A DNA stretch of 64,000 nucleotides. Origin: Polyodon spathula (Eukaryota > Chordata > Actinopteri > Acipenseriformes > Polyodontidae). The DNA is taken from assembly GCF_017654505.1 (NCBI RefSeq), contig NC_054558.1:15479778-15543777 (forward strand). Direction: 5' to 3'. Below the pieces are notes generated by a model that ran no database searches, was not told the DNA's origin, and saw nothing but the letters and a program-made list of their open reading frames with translations. Of this stretch, positions 1 to 14,500 are shown in pieces. Position 1 is the stretch's first letter; each line of letters begins with the position of its first letter. The position numbers and the translations under genes were made by a program.

Positions 1-233
1 TGACGCTTGGTGTTAGATCTCCCTCCCAATCTGTGAGGGCACTAGGTAAAGGGAACAGAGTACCCTGGACTAAAAGGCAATGCACTTTATTCCCGTGGGT
101 AGGTGGAAGTCGGCCGGCTAGAAAAGGGACGGAGCGACTTTACCCAAACTCAATGACCCAGACAGGAGACGGCATGGCATCTGTGGATTGGAGAAGCGGA
201 TGCGCTCGTTAACCAAGGAGTCATGAGGGAGGG
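1..233 (+). mobile_element. Probable 3' internal end of an LTR retroelement
   Basis: GC-richer than the following DNA and without a coherent reading frame. It ends in a short purine run (225-233, GAGGGAGGG) directly before a TG dinucleotide, the usual layout of a polypurine tract before a 3' LTR. The body of the element would lie upstream of the window. No gag or pol sequence is visible, so the family cannot be named. It could instead be unrelated unique sequence; the call rests only on the tract and the LTR-like block that follows. Confidence 0.35.
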
Positions 234-753
234 TGTAAAATAGGGGCATAGCAAAGTGATCTGTTCCTTTGCAAATGGTTGGATTGGCCCTTGAAGGAAA
301 TACCGTGTATACTAAAAACCGTGAGTGCTTGTTTTGTGTTTGTTAGTGTCGGCTGTAACTGTTGTTTGTCTCACTAGACTCCCAGTAACACGATTCGGAG
401 CTGTAGCGCAAGCCAGTATCAACTCAGACATCACTTTCACCCCAGCATTTCACAGAGAACTGTAAATTGCACCAATAACATGTAACATCACTTCACTGTT
501 TTGTGTTTTGTGTTTAGTGTTGGTGTATGTAAAACCTAGAATTTTGGTTGTGGGTCAAACCCGGGGATTACAGTTACGAGTGATACACGCCTCTGTATCA
601 CTCCAACATTTATTATTTACAGGTGTTTGCCTTTGGGCTCTGGACATTATCATTAAATTATAAATAAAACACACTTGCACCTGAAAGCAACTGTGGGCGT
701 GATTAATCTGCTCTGCACTGCACTCACCTGTATTCACTCACCACTTTGCCACA
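234..753 (+). mobile_element. LTR-like block (3' LTR or solo LTR)
   Basis: A block of about 520 bp starting TGTAAAATAGG after a purine tract and ending ACTTTGCCACA, so it has TG...CA termini. An AATAAA lies at 663-668, about 85 bp before the end, where an LTR poly(A) signal is expected. Just upstream is a small hairpin (GTGATAC...GTATCAC, about 580-602). The second LTR, if any, is outside the window, so the termini cannot be confirmed by pairing and no target-site duplication is evident. Confidence 0.4.
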
Positions 754-1059
754 ATCCAGTACTATTTTCTAATGTTTGCAATTGTTCTGTGTGTTGCTCC
801 TCCAATATTGAGTTATCATGTTTCTTTAAACCTGCCTTTACCTGGCTTTGAGCTTGTCTGGAGAATCCTAAATGCTGCGACCAACAACTCATTCTATTAA
901 AATTATGCAACTATAAGAGCTTAACTCACATGATTTGAAAGGAACAAGGAAGGCGCCAAGCAAAAACAGATTTGTGATTTGTGAGCAAAAAATGATCTCA
1001 GTATGGGAGCACAGAACCACTCAGAATTTTTACACACACCATAATATATTATAATAGTT
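754..1059. other. Intergenic, nothing recognised
   Basis: AT-rich sequence between the LTR-like block and a LINE fragment. No reading frame, RNA gene or repeat is recognised. Confidence 0.5.
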
Positions 1060-1345
1060 AGCCTAGAGCCAAGAAGAATTCAGAGTTAATACTTAATTGA
1101 AGTCTTTTTATAATCTTAAAAAGAGTTAACCCTAACCAATACTTTAAGCGTGGTACAAAAACCGGGGCAAGACTTAGGACAGAGGGTAGGAGACATTTCT
1201 TCACAGAGTGAAGAGGGTATAGAATGGGTTATCTAGCCACGATGTTGATAATGAATCACTGGGATCCTTTCAAAACCTGACTAGATAAAGTTTTGAGATC
1301 AATCAGCTGCTAGGAACTGGATGAGCATTGAAGGGCCTTACACAT
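1060..1345 (+). mobile_element. CR1/L2-type LINE fragment (RT 3' end and tail)
   Basis: It contains the block GAGTTAACCCTAACCAATAC, also found at about 46.2 kb and inverted at about 59.45 kb. This is followed by a GGAGACATTTCTTCACA stretch and a GGGATCCTTT...AAAGTTTTGAGATC tail, also seen at 40.6 kb and inverted at 46.9-47.1 kb. The arrangement matches the C-terminal reverse-transcriptase region and 3' UTR of CR1/L2-like LINEs (family knowledge). The frame is broken and the copy is dead, 5'-truncated as usual for LINEs. Confidence 0.65.
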
Positions 1346-2544
1346 AGGATCTATATTTTGTTTGCTTTATCACAGCATTGTATAAAATCACTAAGTGACC
1401 AACCTTGTAACATTGGTACACATTTATACTTGAAACTAAGGGATTATCTCCATATACTTTACGTCTCATTTTCAGTTTTTGAATAGCAATGACAATCATA
1501 AAGTTGGTTGCAGTCTCTACAAACTGCTAAAAAGATAATAATTGCCCAGAGCTGAATGAATCCTTGTTCACAGTGAACATTACTGAACTGCTTGACTCAA
1601 CAGCCTTTTGGAATTAACTAATAATTGCTGCTGGTGAACAAAGAACAGATTCATTCAATAACATGTATATAAATCACAGTAATACCAGGACTAGAGATAT
1701 TACACCAGCAAAAAATCCCCCTTCGACAATTACCAGATTACACACACACGACTCCACTGCTTCAAAACCATTAAATAGCACACCGCTGTCTAAATATTCG
1801 TTTATCTAGGTGTCTGTTACTTACACTGTACCTCCCATTCTGCTTAACAAAAATATATATATATTTAAACAAGATAATTGTATACTATTATACTATAATA
1901 TCTGAGTTTACATTTCTGTTGCAATCCATAAAAATGAACTTGGAGAAACAAGAACCGCATATGGAAAGCAATCAAGAAATATTATCTGCCACGGGGGAAA
2001 GATAGCCAAATAATATTTCTGTAATGTACAAGCTTATATAAATATTCCTAAAAGATTAAGCCGAGGCCCCTGTGGAAGTTCCCTGTGGTTAATTTGCAAT
2101 GTAATTTTGCCGTTTCCCATGTCAAAATATGTAGTTATATTACTGTGCTTAACCATTCATTTTTTCTTACTTCTGTAACAGACTGCTCTTAGTTTCATGT
2201 CTGTGTTGCTAACTGAAACTTTAAAGGCTATTTATTAAGTATCTTTTTTACAGCTCATTTGTATTAGTCAAATCAAGTTTACAGTTTGTTCAATTGTTTT
2301 GGAGAGGGCTAGATGTTGACTCATATTTCAAACAGCTGTTTAATCTGAAGAATAAGAGAAACAACTCTTATCATTACAGTCCTTTTTTTAAAAGTGTTAC
2401 ACAACCCCCCCCCGCCAAAGTGTTTACAATAAAACATTAATTTATCTTTGCTGTACAAATATATTTCAACATATTCCTGATTTTTTTATTTTTTTTTTAT
2501 ATTCACAAATCATAGGTAAAAAAAAAAAAAAAAATATTCTAAAC
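1346..2544. other. Intergenic AT-rich DNA
   Basis: No gene seen. It holds an imperfect inverted repeat (arms about 1554-1574 and 1633-1657, GAATGAATC...TTGTTCAC against its complement), short TA runs near 1852-1865 and poly-A/T runs near 2486-2534. Confidence 0.5.
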
Positions 2545-2658
2545 ATCGCAGTGTATCCAGTTTATGCTCCCTCCTGCAACAGTGCTGGTGCTCTGATTGA
2601 CTGGGAACAGAAAACCTGGATTGCTGCAGGAGGGAGTGTGATCTGGATACACTGCGAT
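2545..2658. repeat. Fold-back (long hairpin), possible MITE or small-RNA hairpin
   Basis: The left arm 2545-2578 (starts ATCGCAGTGTATCCAG, ends CTCCCTCCTGCA) is the reverse complement of 2625-2658 with four mismatches in 34. Pairing continues weakly inward for about 14 more bases, leaving a terminal loop of roughly 26 nt. The element is bordered on the left by an A/T run. It could be a small palindromic transposon relic or a hairpin RNA. No known microRNA is recognised. Confidence 0.6.
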
Positions 2659-2765
2659 CTCTAAAAGAGAAACTCTCTCTCCTGGCGAACGCTCTCAAGT
2701 AATTGTTCAGAAATGTATTGATCAGTTGATTTTATTTCATCTGCCAAAACTTTTTTGTTTGTTAG

Positions 2766-3092
2766 TCCAATTATATGACCCCAATTTTTCTCCCTAATTT
2801 AGACTACCCAATTATATTCCATCACTGCGGTTCCCCACAATAGCTCAGGACAAGTGAAGGTCAGTGGGTGTCCTCCGATCCCCAAGCCAATCTCTTCTTT
2901 ACACCCAGAAGCTCCACAGTGGATAGGAGCTACCGGCCCCTGGAGGTGGTGCAATCCCTGGAATTTTTTTAAACCCATGGGAGCATCAGAGCCAATCTGT
3001 GGAATCTCCAGACAAAATCAGGGCGTGAACCAATGCTCCCTGACTGCATACCTGTAGACCTTAACTGGGTAAGCCACTCTGGGACCCCTAAC
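2766..3092 (-). mobile_element. tRNA-headed SINE, minus orientation
   Basis: Read on the minus strand it begins GGGTCCCAGAGTGGCTTACC (box-A-like), then has GGTTCACGCCC (box-B-like), a body of about 200 bp, and a tail with AATTGGG and AAATTAGGGAGAAAAATTGG. The same head and tail order occurs at 62019-62248, where the box B is well preserved. This pattern resembles a SINE family I associate with sturgeon and paddlefish genomes. An open frame on the opposite strand (2854-3057) is incidental. Confidence 0.65.
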
Positions 3093-4587
3093 CATACATT
3101 TTAAGCCATCCTGTTTTATCCACTTCTTGCATGGTCATGCTTATAAAAGTTTCCCTGGCAATGTCATTAATCCTCTTTTTTTTTTTTTTTTTTGCTTGAA
3201 TAATGAATTTCTGTAAAACACTGGGGGACTTTCCATGTGTGATTATTGACACGTGAAGTGGCGATGGGCGTGCACATTTCAGAGAACTGCTCGAGAGGAT
3301 CAGGTTTGTAGCCAAAAATAAGGACCACAGAGAGGGATAGGGTAAATCTCACTTACACGTGAGCATGATGTAAGCCACAGGCAACCCACGTTCCATGTGA
3401 AAATGTCGACTGCTCCCACTCCAGACAGCCTTGGAAGCATACGTGGAAGGTGTCTGGCACAGATCTCTATAATAATCTGTCTCCACTGGATTGCATGCAC
3501 AGAGAACAAGTACAGGAGAGAATCTGACCTGGAAATCCATGGTTGTCAGGTGATATATTGTTTGAGTGAAACTGTTTAAAGCACAGTGTTAAGTTTATGT
3601 AATAAAGCTGTGATTTGTAAATGCCTCGTGCCTGGTTGTTTTAATAATGTGTTTTGCTGCTCTTACCCAAATTGTTTTTCAAATGTTCATTGGTGGGGTG
3701 GCATGTCATTAGTAATGATTAATATTTCAACTAATTTATCACACGACTTACTAAAAAAAAAAGAAAATAATGAAACTGTCCAACCCAGCTATTGCACATC
3801 ACCATGGCTGGAAACCACATTCTCCCGACCTGCCTGTGAAAACAGCACAAGAACGCTACGCATGGCTAATTTACATATCGCCCTCCTCCTTTCCCTTCAT
3901 TTGCATGGCTTCGGTTGAAAAGAGGGTCTTCTCGAGTGTATAGGCATTTTTCATTTGGCTCTGCACAATGTCTAGAGAAAAAGTAGAACACATATGGAAA
4001 CTCCCCCATTGATGGCTGAACAAGATGCCTTTCATAGAAAGTAATCATTTAATGCTAGTCTAATTCTCTTTTCTGTAGTATTGAACTTGACTGGGCCACC
4101 TGGCTTTAAAGTAACTGTAGCTAACAAAATAGTTCCAGAATAATTCCCAGCCATGCACATGCATTTATTATGTAGGTCTCGTACGTGTTGAAAGAAACAC
4201 ATGTTTTAGCAAACATGTGTTTTCATTTTAAAACATGTTTACAAGCCATGCTTTCAGACTGTCTTGCACTTCCTCGGTCATCTCAACTGGAGGATAAAAT
4301 TGTCCCCACCCCTTCACTGGCTTCTTTCCTGTCAATAACCAATCAGCTGCTTCCACAATTGACTGACATGCTTTCAGCCAGCAAAATGCTTTGACCCAGA
4401 AGACACTGCCTGGGTGAAATAACCAAGAACATACAGCAATATCTATCTGGAAGGCATGGCTTGCAAACTGAGACTTCTTGAACCGAGAATAATATCAAAT
4501 ATCATGGTTTAAAACATTTTCTTCGGCTCTTATGTAAACATTTGCGGGATTGACCTGAAACCCTTAACCCTAGATGTGCTGACAAAA
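3093..4587. other. Intergenic, no gene recognised
   Basis: Moderately AT-rich with a T run at 3174-3193. Several short overlapping frames lie at 3300-3918 on both strands (the longest 110 codons), but none has recognisable domains or splice context. About 3240-3560 and 3780-4000 are somewhat GC-richer and could be regulatory, without specific evidence. Confidence 0.45.

Positions 4588-4629
<42 letters not shown>
4588..4629. repeat. (ATT)14 microsatellite
   Basis: Perfect trinucleotide array, 14 units. Confidence 0.95.
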
Positions 4630-6030
4630 GATAATTGATGATACAGGTCATCTGTTGTGGTTTATTTATCCTGTTTTCAATATTGTAATGGCGAATAGTT
4701 ATCAGTCATATTGTAAAACTGTTATTTCTGAAGTCATTTTTAGGAAATAAAAGCATAGGGTTAGAATGAGTACGTGTAAGTTAGTTGCTGTACAGTACTG
4801 CAGTATTCTGACTATAAAGGGCAATAGCACAACCGAATGCTACAATGTGTTTACAGCCTAATTATTACAGTGTGTAATAGACTATTTAAAACACATGTTA
4901 TAAATGAACACTGTTATAATAAAAGCTGTACCAGTAACACAAAAAACCCAGCAATATTTGTGCTTAATGCTTATTTTGGAGGGTTATTGGAAAAATCATT
5001 TTTAGATTTTACAACGTCTAATATAGAATGGTACTGGACTAACTAATGAAATGGGTTGCCTATAGCCTGTACCATACTGTTACGCACATCTCTGCAACAA
5101 CATAACTTCTCCTTACTGAAGCTTCACTTTCCAGCACTATCAAATAATTTGTTGAAGTGATTCTTTGGGGCAAACAGTTCTTTACGGATGAAATTGCTTT
5201 TAGACATTTTTCCCCAACACAAAAAGTTTTCCAGAAGGTCAAACACCAAATACATCTAAAATGAACTTGAAAGCACACATCTAATTGTTTTCAGCTAACA
5301 GTTTTATTTTTGTTTTTTATTATGTTTTTTATTAAACAGTGTTTAATCTCTAAAGAAAATCATTAGTAATTTCCTTATCCTCTGCTTTTTTAAATTTTGG
5401 GTTTATGAATATATTTTTTGTAGATTTATTACAGAGATTTAGTCAATCAACTGTACATTGTAGTTTTCTTTTTTTAAATCACTTTTTTTCAGTTAAACTC
5501 TTGGTAAGCATTTTTTCTGTAAACCAATGGATGAACACATTTTATTTGCTGCTGCCACAGCTAAAGTTATCTTTCCAAATTAAAATGGTGCTGTATCTAT
5601 TTTGACACACAAAAAATGGTGGATCAAACTCTGTATGTAGTTTGCCACTCTGCAAATGGTTGACTGAAGCTTAGCCTATATTTTGCCACACTACAAATGG
5701 CCATCACAGTGAGGCAGACCCTATTAATTAATCAAGTTCTTCCTGTTCTCTGTTCTTTAGAGAGGTAACTTGTGTAAGTCTTACAAGCAAGTCACTCTAA
5801 ATACAATGCTGTGCAGGTACTGTTAGTTGCACTTTTTGTATGTGTGAAATCCTCTTGAGTAACTCAGAGCATGGTTTGTAGTTGAATGGCCAGGGCCAGA
5901 TGTAATGCTTCTTAGGTACCATTGCTTTCTCAGCTAGCAGATCTCCTCCTTAACCCCAGCTGGCACAGAAAGATCATGTATTAGTTGTTATACTTTAGAA
6001 CAGGATGCCCAACCTTTTAAACACTCAGTA
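4630..6030. other. Intergenic, nothing recognised
   Basis: AT-rich unique-looking sequence. The frames here (60-72 codons) are random in composition. Confidence 0.5.
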
Positions 6031-6137
6031 GAATGGGTAGTAAAGCAGGTTCGTTCAGGTCTCAGAGTGGAGAATAGGTAAAGCAGGTTCGTTCAGGTCT
6101 GTGTGGAGAATGGGTAAAGCAGGTTCATTCAGATTAG
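6031..6137. repeat. Tandem repeat, 36-38 bp unit, about 2.6 copies
   Basis: Successive copies begin TAAAGCAGGTTCGTTCAGGT at 6041, 6079 and 6115 and are linked by GTGGAGAATRGG. The first two copies differ by a small indel (CAGA), and the third is partial and more diverged. Confidence 0.85.
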
Positions 6138-7343
6138 TTACCACTTTAAAAATAAATAAATAATAAATAAAGTCGTTATCCCTTCCCAATAATACTTTTA
6201 TAATTGTATTCAAAATAAAACAAAATTACCTTTTTCAATAATCAGGACTAAAATCTTTTTTTTATTTTATTTTTTAATGTGTAGGTTCTTAAATCATTGT
6301 ATGTTGTTTACTACATCATTTACAGTCTGCTCAATAAAGAGTTAGATATAAAGATGGTATTAATATACAGCTTTTTTAATCATTAGTGTGTTAACAGTGA
6401 ATATTTACCTATTGATTGATTGATTGATTGGAATTGCTTTACGATATTAACCGCACTGTAATTCAGAATTATAAATCCCTAAAGGAACAACTAAAAACAA
6501 ATAACCGTATTTTCATTTTTTTCATAAAATATTTACACTTAATTAAAACATTGTCGGCAAATTAAATAATATCTCGCTTTAAACCTTTCGTAGAGCGAAA
6601 TACCGAAGAGTTCAAGATGCTGATTCGGGAGGGTGCTGATCTTCAGTTCAGCCGAATAGAATACTCACATAGATAATAGTATGGGAATGGTTTCTTGTTC
6701 GATGGCATTCAACTACATAAAGTACCACAACCAATGCAGCCTTACATAAGATTCGGTTCTGATTCTTAAATGGATATGTTGATATGTTCTACAAATGGAT
6801 ACATGCCAAAATCCTGATTAGTATTACCAGCGTTCCCATTTTATAGCAGTTACTTTAAAGTTCCCGCATCACATTTCATTCTGAAACGTATATGTGGTAT
6901 TCATTATGTCATTTTGTATGTCCCAATACAGTACAGTAATCGTCAGATTGGTTAGCAGATTTAGACAAAGAAACGTATTCGTCCTAGATTTTACTGAATG
7001 TATCTCTTCTGAAATGTACATCGATACTCTGAATGGTAAATGCGCAGCTGTTTTACATCAGGTTGTAAAATTAGATGTTGCGCTCAAGTGGCTTACTTTT
7101 TCTGCACATGTAATGCAGTTACACTGTATGGAAGGAGTATCCAAAATCTGTTGACTGTTTCACAAACAGATCATAAGCGTATTGCTGAACAAAAGGTAAC
7201 ACTTAGACTGGCACAACCGTTAGTTAACATTTGGGTTCTCAATCAATGAGGTTTCTGAAAGGGGTTTTTTTTGTCTGTCTTGCCACCTCAAGGAACTAAA
7301 TGTGAATTTTATTATTGGTCGCTAGGTGGCACTGTGTCTGTTT

Positions 7344-7346
<3 letters not shown>
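6138..7346. other. Intergenic, nothing firm
   Basis: AT-rich, with a short (TGAT/ATTG)n run at about 6414-6430. A frame at 6894-7154 (86 codons) and an overlapping one at 7040-7249 have no recognisable features. Confidence 0.45.

Positions 7347-7376
<30 letters not shown>
7347..7376. repeat. Poly-A run, 30 nt
   Basis: Uninterrupted A30. Could be the tail of an old retroposon, but no body is recognised on its left. Confidence 0.9.
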
Positions 7377-7380
<4 letters not shown>

Positions 7381-7774
7381 CTCCCTTGCAGCAGCACACA
7401 CTCAGAGACGGAGTCGTCTACTAGAGTGAAAGAGGGCTCTTTTCAATTAACTTCTAACAAAAATGTAAGGGAAATAAAAATCATTAAAGCATGCGAAGAG
7501 AAACAAAGAAATCGACTTACAGAACTGATAATAATGAGCTATATAATTTGGATCTGTACTGTAGTTTAAAACATCTATTAATTTGTGTTGCTCAATTTTA
7601 AAAAACCCTTTGAAGCAAAAAGAAATAAAAAATAAACGAATATATGGGATTTGAATGGGTGTTATTTTATTTCATGTCACTGTTACGGTTTAATATTAAT
7701 TGCTAGTATTCGTTTTTGCAAATATTCTGAGATGGCTATCTCATCAGCTTCGAGATTTGTCGAATAACATATAA

Positions 7775-7915
7775 CCTATTATATATATATTATATTAAGT
7801 GTTTACAGCATGTTATCCCTATAGTATTTATATAATATATATATATATATAGATATATATATACTTTATATATATATATATATATATATAAACTTTCCAA
7901 TGTACATTGTGTGTT

Positions 7916-8001
<86 letters not shown>

Positions 8002-8017
8002 ATATATATACATATAA
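7775..8017. repeat. (TA)n / (GT)n compound microsatellite
   Basis: Two major TA blocks (about 7833-7890 and 7933-8010) separated by a short unique stretch and a (TG)n segment at about 7909-7932. Highly prone to cruciform formation and to assembly error. Confidence 0.95.
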
Positions 8018-10060
<2,043 letters not shown>

Positions 10061-10340
10061 CAGTGCGTTAGCTTCGTTAGACCACCTTAAGAGCTGGTCC
10101 CGCCTTAAGCGAGGGACATGCGGGCTACGATTGGTGGAAAGCTAATGGTTGAAATTGATTGCAGAAATGTAAAACTTGTTGCTGCTTATCCTGCCCGATG
10201 GACTCACAGTGAGAGCGAGAGAGAATCTGATCTCACACAGAATTCCTCCTACTGGAGGGGACACATCAGTAAGAGTCAAGAGGAAAAAAGACACTGAGCA
10301 CAAGAGCTCTGCAAATGATCATGAGCACATAAGCGGCAGC
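10061..10340 (+). promoter_or_regulatory. MN1: Inferred MN1 promoter / transcription start region
   Basis: A locally GC-richer block ahead of the long leader of MN1. It has an inverted CCAAT box (ATTGG, 10130-10134), a GGTCCCGCC segment, and a purine-rich GAGAGCGAGAGAGA stretch at about 10210 typical of an early 5' UTR. There is no clear TATA box. A start near 10200-10300 would give a leader of about 1.2 kb; to my knowledge MN1 mRNAs have a long leader. The exact start cannot be read from sequence. Confidence 0.35.
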
Positions 10341-11515
10341 TGACCGGCACCAGAATAGCACGGATAAATATGATCAAGACTCTACACAGGAATGGAAAAA
10401 TAAAAACGGCTGGTTGGTCTTTTTGACACACGGATATTTTTGTGTTTGTTTGTTTTTTTGCCGATCGAAGAGAAATATCGCCAATTTAAAAAAACAAAAC
10501 AACAATAACAAAAAAAAACCCAAAACGAAACAAACAAACAAACAAAAAAAAAAACAACTGGCAAGTAATATTTGTAAATGACGATTCCCATTGATCAGTT
10601 GCAAAATGGAAATAACTGGTCAAGCGTTTTGAAATTCAATACAACGTTTTGCACCATAAAAAGGAAACTGATTTACTGTATCTGAGGTGCAGCTTCAGAA
10701 AGACTGGGGGGAAAGTAACAAGGACGCTTTGACTGAAAGGTACGGACAACGGGGCTTTTGACAACTCGGATCACCTTGAATAGACTTAAAACTGAGCTAC
10801 AACAGAAGCATTGTAAAAGTGTATTCATGCATTGAAGTTTTACTACACATCCATGCACTGTGTTTTGAAATACAATTTGGACTAAGAGGAGGGCATATTG
10901 CAAAATAAATAAATAAATAATAACTAAATTAAATAAAAAAACAACAAAAAAAAAATCCCATTTTTTTTACTAAGGGCAACTTAGTAAATACTGGAACATA
11001 CGAAATTACAGGAATACTTTAAAATAAATAAATGCATAAAAAGAGGCTGTTTGTTTTTTTGATTTTACAAAGTTGAATGTATTCACCGAAAGCGGGATCC
11101 TGTTCCTTCTGAGCTGTAACGTTGTTACACGGGAGTACAGCACTGGCGGTCTTTGCTTACAAGGACATGTTTTAATATTGTTTTTTTTTTTTTTTTTTTT
11201 TTTTTTTCAATAAGAATATTACAAATCAATGCTTACATCCAATTTAGAGATACAGACGTTTGCAACGCCGCAAAATGTGATCGGCATGGTGAGTTGTTTA
11301 CAGACACTGTACATTTAAGAATTCGTTAAAAACGACTGTTGATATTTGGATTCATTTTATATTATTATAAATCTCTCCCTTCCCCTTTTTAGATTCTTTT
11401 TTTCTGAACTGTGTATTTTTTTTTAAATAATTGCCCACGGGGGGAGAGATATATTCTGCGAGACCAACTATTGCTGGGCAAGCTGGCTGTCATGCAGTAT
11501 TGATCCCGGAGAAGT
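10341..11515 (+). other. MN1: Inferred MN1 5' UTR (unspliced leader)
   Basis: AT-rich sequence directly upstream of the MN1 ATG with no coding potential. It has A-rich runs at 10487-10560 and 10900-10960 and T27 at 11181-11207. Short upstream ORFs occur, for example a five-codon ORF at 10315-10332 and an ATG at 11285 stopping after ten codons, so leaky scanning or uORF control is possible. ATG-GTGAGT at about 11285 looks like a splice donor, but no convincing acceptor lies before the main start. The unspliced assignment is by analogy with the two-exon structure of MN1. Confidence 0.45.
11181..11207. repeat. Poly-T run, 27 nt
   Basis: Uninterrupted T27 about 310 bp before the MN1 start codon, inside the inferred leader. 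Confidence 0.9.
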
Positions 11516-14500
11516 ATGTTTGGGCTGGAACAGTTTGAGCATCAAATAAATAGCAGAAACGTTGGCCACGGAGAGAGAAACTTTAACCAGCCTGGACTGA
11601 ACATGAGCGCCCACTACAAGAACCCGACTTTCCACCCTTCAGGTCCGCCTGGAGCCGTGGAACAAGGTATGGGCACTTTGAACGAGCCCTCAATGCTGGG
11701 ACTGAACATGACCCTAAACGGGGAGCAGTACGGCTTTCACCCCCGGGGACATTCTGAAATACACGCAGGGGGGCTGCAGCAGCAACCGATGCACGGCTTT
11801 TTTAACAACCAGCAACCTCACCACGGGCACCCTCATGGACACCACCCTCATGCCCACCAACACCACCCCCACTTCGGGGGCAATTTCAGTGGACCTGATC
11901 CCAGTGCATCTTGCCTGCATGGAGGTCGACTTATGGGCTACAACAACAGCAGCATGGGGCCCCAGCAGGGCTTTGCGGAGGGTTTTGACCCCATGGCAGA
12001 AAATCAAGGAGCAGGAGGTGAGGGGTTTGGGCACCAGCGGCCGAGTAATATGCCTGAGTTTCAGCACCATAACTCCCAAGCCACCAACCATGCAGTCCCG
12101 GCTCCTTGCCTCCCATTAGATCAATCACCAAACCGGGCTGCCTCATTCCATGGCGTTCCATCCACCACTTCATCAGATGCCCACAGCCTTGAGCAGCGGA
12201 GAATGCCTGCTCAAGCTGGCGTGGAACCTTTGGAATACAGTTACCCCAGCGAGACCCCTTCAGGACACTTTGATATGCCAGTGTTTTCCCCATCAGAATC
12301 TGATGCACAGCTTCCTCACTACGGGGCTGGCAGGCAGGTACCTGGTGGCAACTTTCCTGGCAATCCAGCTATGCCAAGAGCACCAGGCATGCCAGGCATC
12401 TCTAAAGCCCACCCGCAGCAGCAGCATGGCGTTTTCTTTGAGAGGTTTGGAAACACTCGAAAGATGTCAGTGGGAATGGAGCCTGGCATCAACGCAAGAC
12501 ATCCATTGATGCAGCAGCAGCAAGGGGGCTTGCTGGCCAGACAAAACTCTTGTCCTCCAACCATCCCTAGGCAACCGCCTACTGAGGCCAGTGCTCCTAA
12601 CCCTAACCTGCAAGACAATGGGGTGATGATGCCAGGCCAACATAACCAGTTTGAATACCCCATTCACAGACTGGAGAACAGAAGTATGCACCCTTACAGT
12701 GATCCTATGTTTAATATGCAGCAGCAGCCACCTCAGCATCCACCAAACCAGAGACTGCAACACTTTGACACTCCCTATTTGAATGTGGCAAAGAGACCAA
12801 GGTTTGATTTTCCAAATAACCACAACCCTGAGAGCTGTGCTACTTGGAACAGCAACATGCACAACCCGCCGGGCATGGAAAACCACTTATCTCCATCTGC
12901 CTACCCTGGTCTTCCTGGGGAGTTTACCCCTCCTGTTCCAGAGGGGTTCCCACCAGGTCCCCCTCTGCAGCATGCAGGCCCTGATCAGCAGTCTTTGCAG
13001 CAACGCCAAAATGCAGCAATGATGATTAAACAAATGGCTTCCAGAAACCAACAGCAAAGAATGAGGCAGCCTAGTCTCCAGCAGTTGGGTCACCATGGAG
13101 ATGTCAGTCAAAACAGCATGGTGCACGGCGGCCAAGTAGGAAATATGCCTCAGCCAAATTTTGAAAGGGAAAGTGGGGGAAGGATGGCCAACTTTGATTC
13201 CCAGAACCCACACATGGCTCAGGAGAATACCTGGTTTCCAGGCCCCCACCCTCCTGGAGAAATGCTCCAGCGCAGGATGGGCACCTCCAATGTACCAGGG
13301 GAGGCCAGCCCACATGAAATTAATATGCAGCAGAATGGGTCAAATATGCTCTTTCGGCCTGGGGTCAATGGAATGGGCATGCAAGAGCCTATGAGGATGC
13401 CAGGAGATGGACATGTGCAGGCTTTGCATTCCCCTGGCATGCAGTTTGGAAATAATATGGGCAACCTCTCCCAGATGCAGTCTCCTGGGGCTGGGGTTGG
13501 GCACCCAAATGCACCATCAGACCGAAGACCCCCAGACTTCCCCACGCCTCCTATGGGGGCACAGTCAGGTTTCCCTTTCAGTGGGGCAAACAGACCAGGA
13601 GCTCCGCACAACAACCCCCCAGGTGTGAATGCTTCCCCAGGCAACTATCCTCCCCAGTCTGAGTTTCAGCAAGGCCAGCGTCCCTCTGTTAGTAAGTTAG
13701 GGGCACTTTCACTGGGGTCATTTAGTAAGACTAATGCGAAAGATAACATGTTTGGACAGAGCTGCCTGGCTGCCCTTTCGACAGCCTGCCAGAATATGAT
13801 TGCCAGCCTGGGTGCCCCTAACCTCAATGTTACATTTAATAAGAAAAGCCAAAATGAAGGCAAGCGAAAGCTGAGTCAAACTGAGCAGGACATAAATAGC
13901 ACGAATGCTGGAGCCACTGGCAACAGTAGCAGTGGGTCTGAATATTTCCAGAGCGGTGCCTCTCAGAACAGTCAGATGGCTGGTGCTGGGAATAGTAACA
14001 GCAAGCCTTCAGGTCAAAGTGGCACAAGTCAGCCTACCCAAGGGGAAGCTAACCTCTCCCCAAACTACAATATGGACGCTACCCCAGCGAATGAAGGGAA
14101 GTCAGTGACAGGGAGTGGGAGGGGGAGGGGGAGGAGAAAAAGGGACAGTGGGCATGTGAGCCCAGGAATTTTTTTTGACAAATTTTCCTCCGACTGTGGA
14201 AACCCGGTAGTAAGTCCGGGGCAACAGGGCCCACCAACAAGTGCTGTAGAGCGAGGTGGTGGAACCCCCCATGATAAGCCCCTCACATCTCCCTCCTGGG
14301 GAAAGGGAAGTGACTTGCTGCTTAGTGACCAGCCGGACCTCATGTCCTCTTTGGACAGTGGGATTCAAAGTGTAACAAAATCGGACAGTAGCTCACCTCA
14401 TGTTGATTTTCCAGATGATGTGAGCACAAATTATGGCAATGAAGATGAGGTGTCTTCTAGCTCAGACAACAACATATCCAAACCTAACAGGAGCCCTTTG

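Noticed and set aside
3586..3918. 110-codon frame rich in Cys/Ser
   Set aside because: Random composition; no support from context.
11280..11300. ATG|GTGAGT, resembling a strong splice donor in the 5' leader
   Set aside because: No convincing acceptor between it and the start codon, and MN1 is known as a two-exon gene. Left as a remark.
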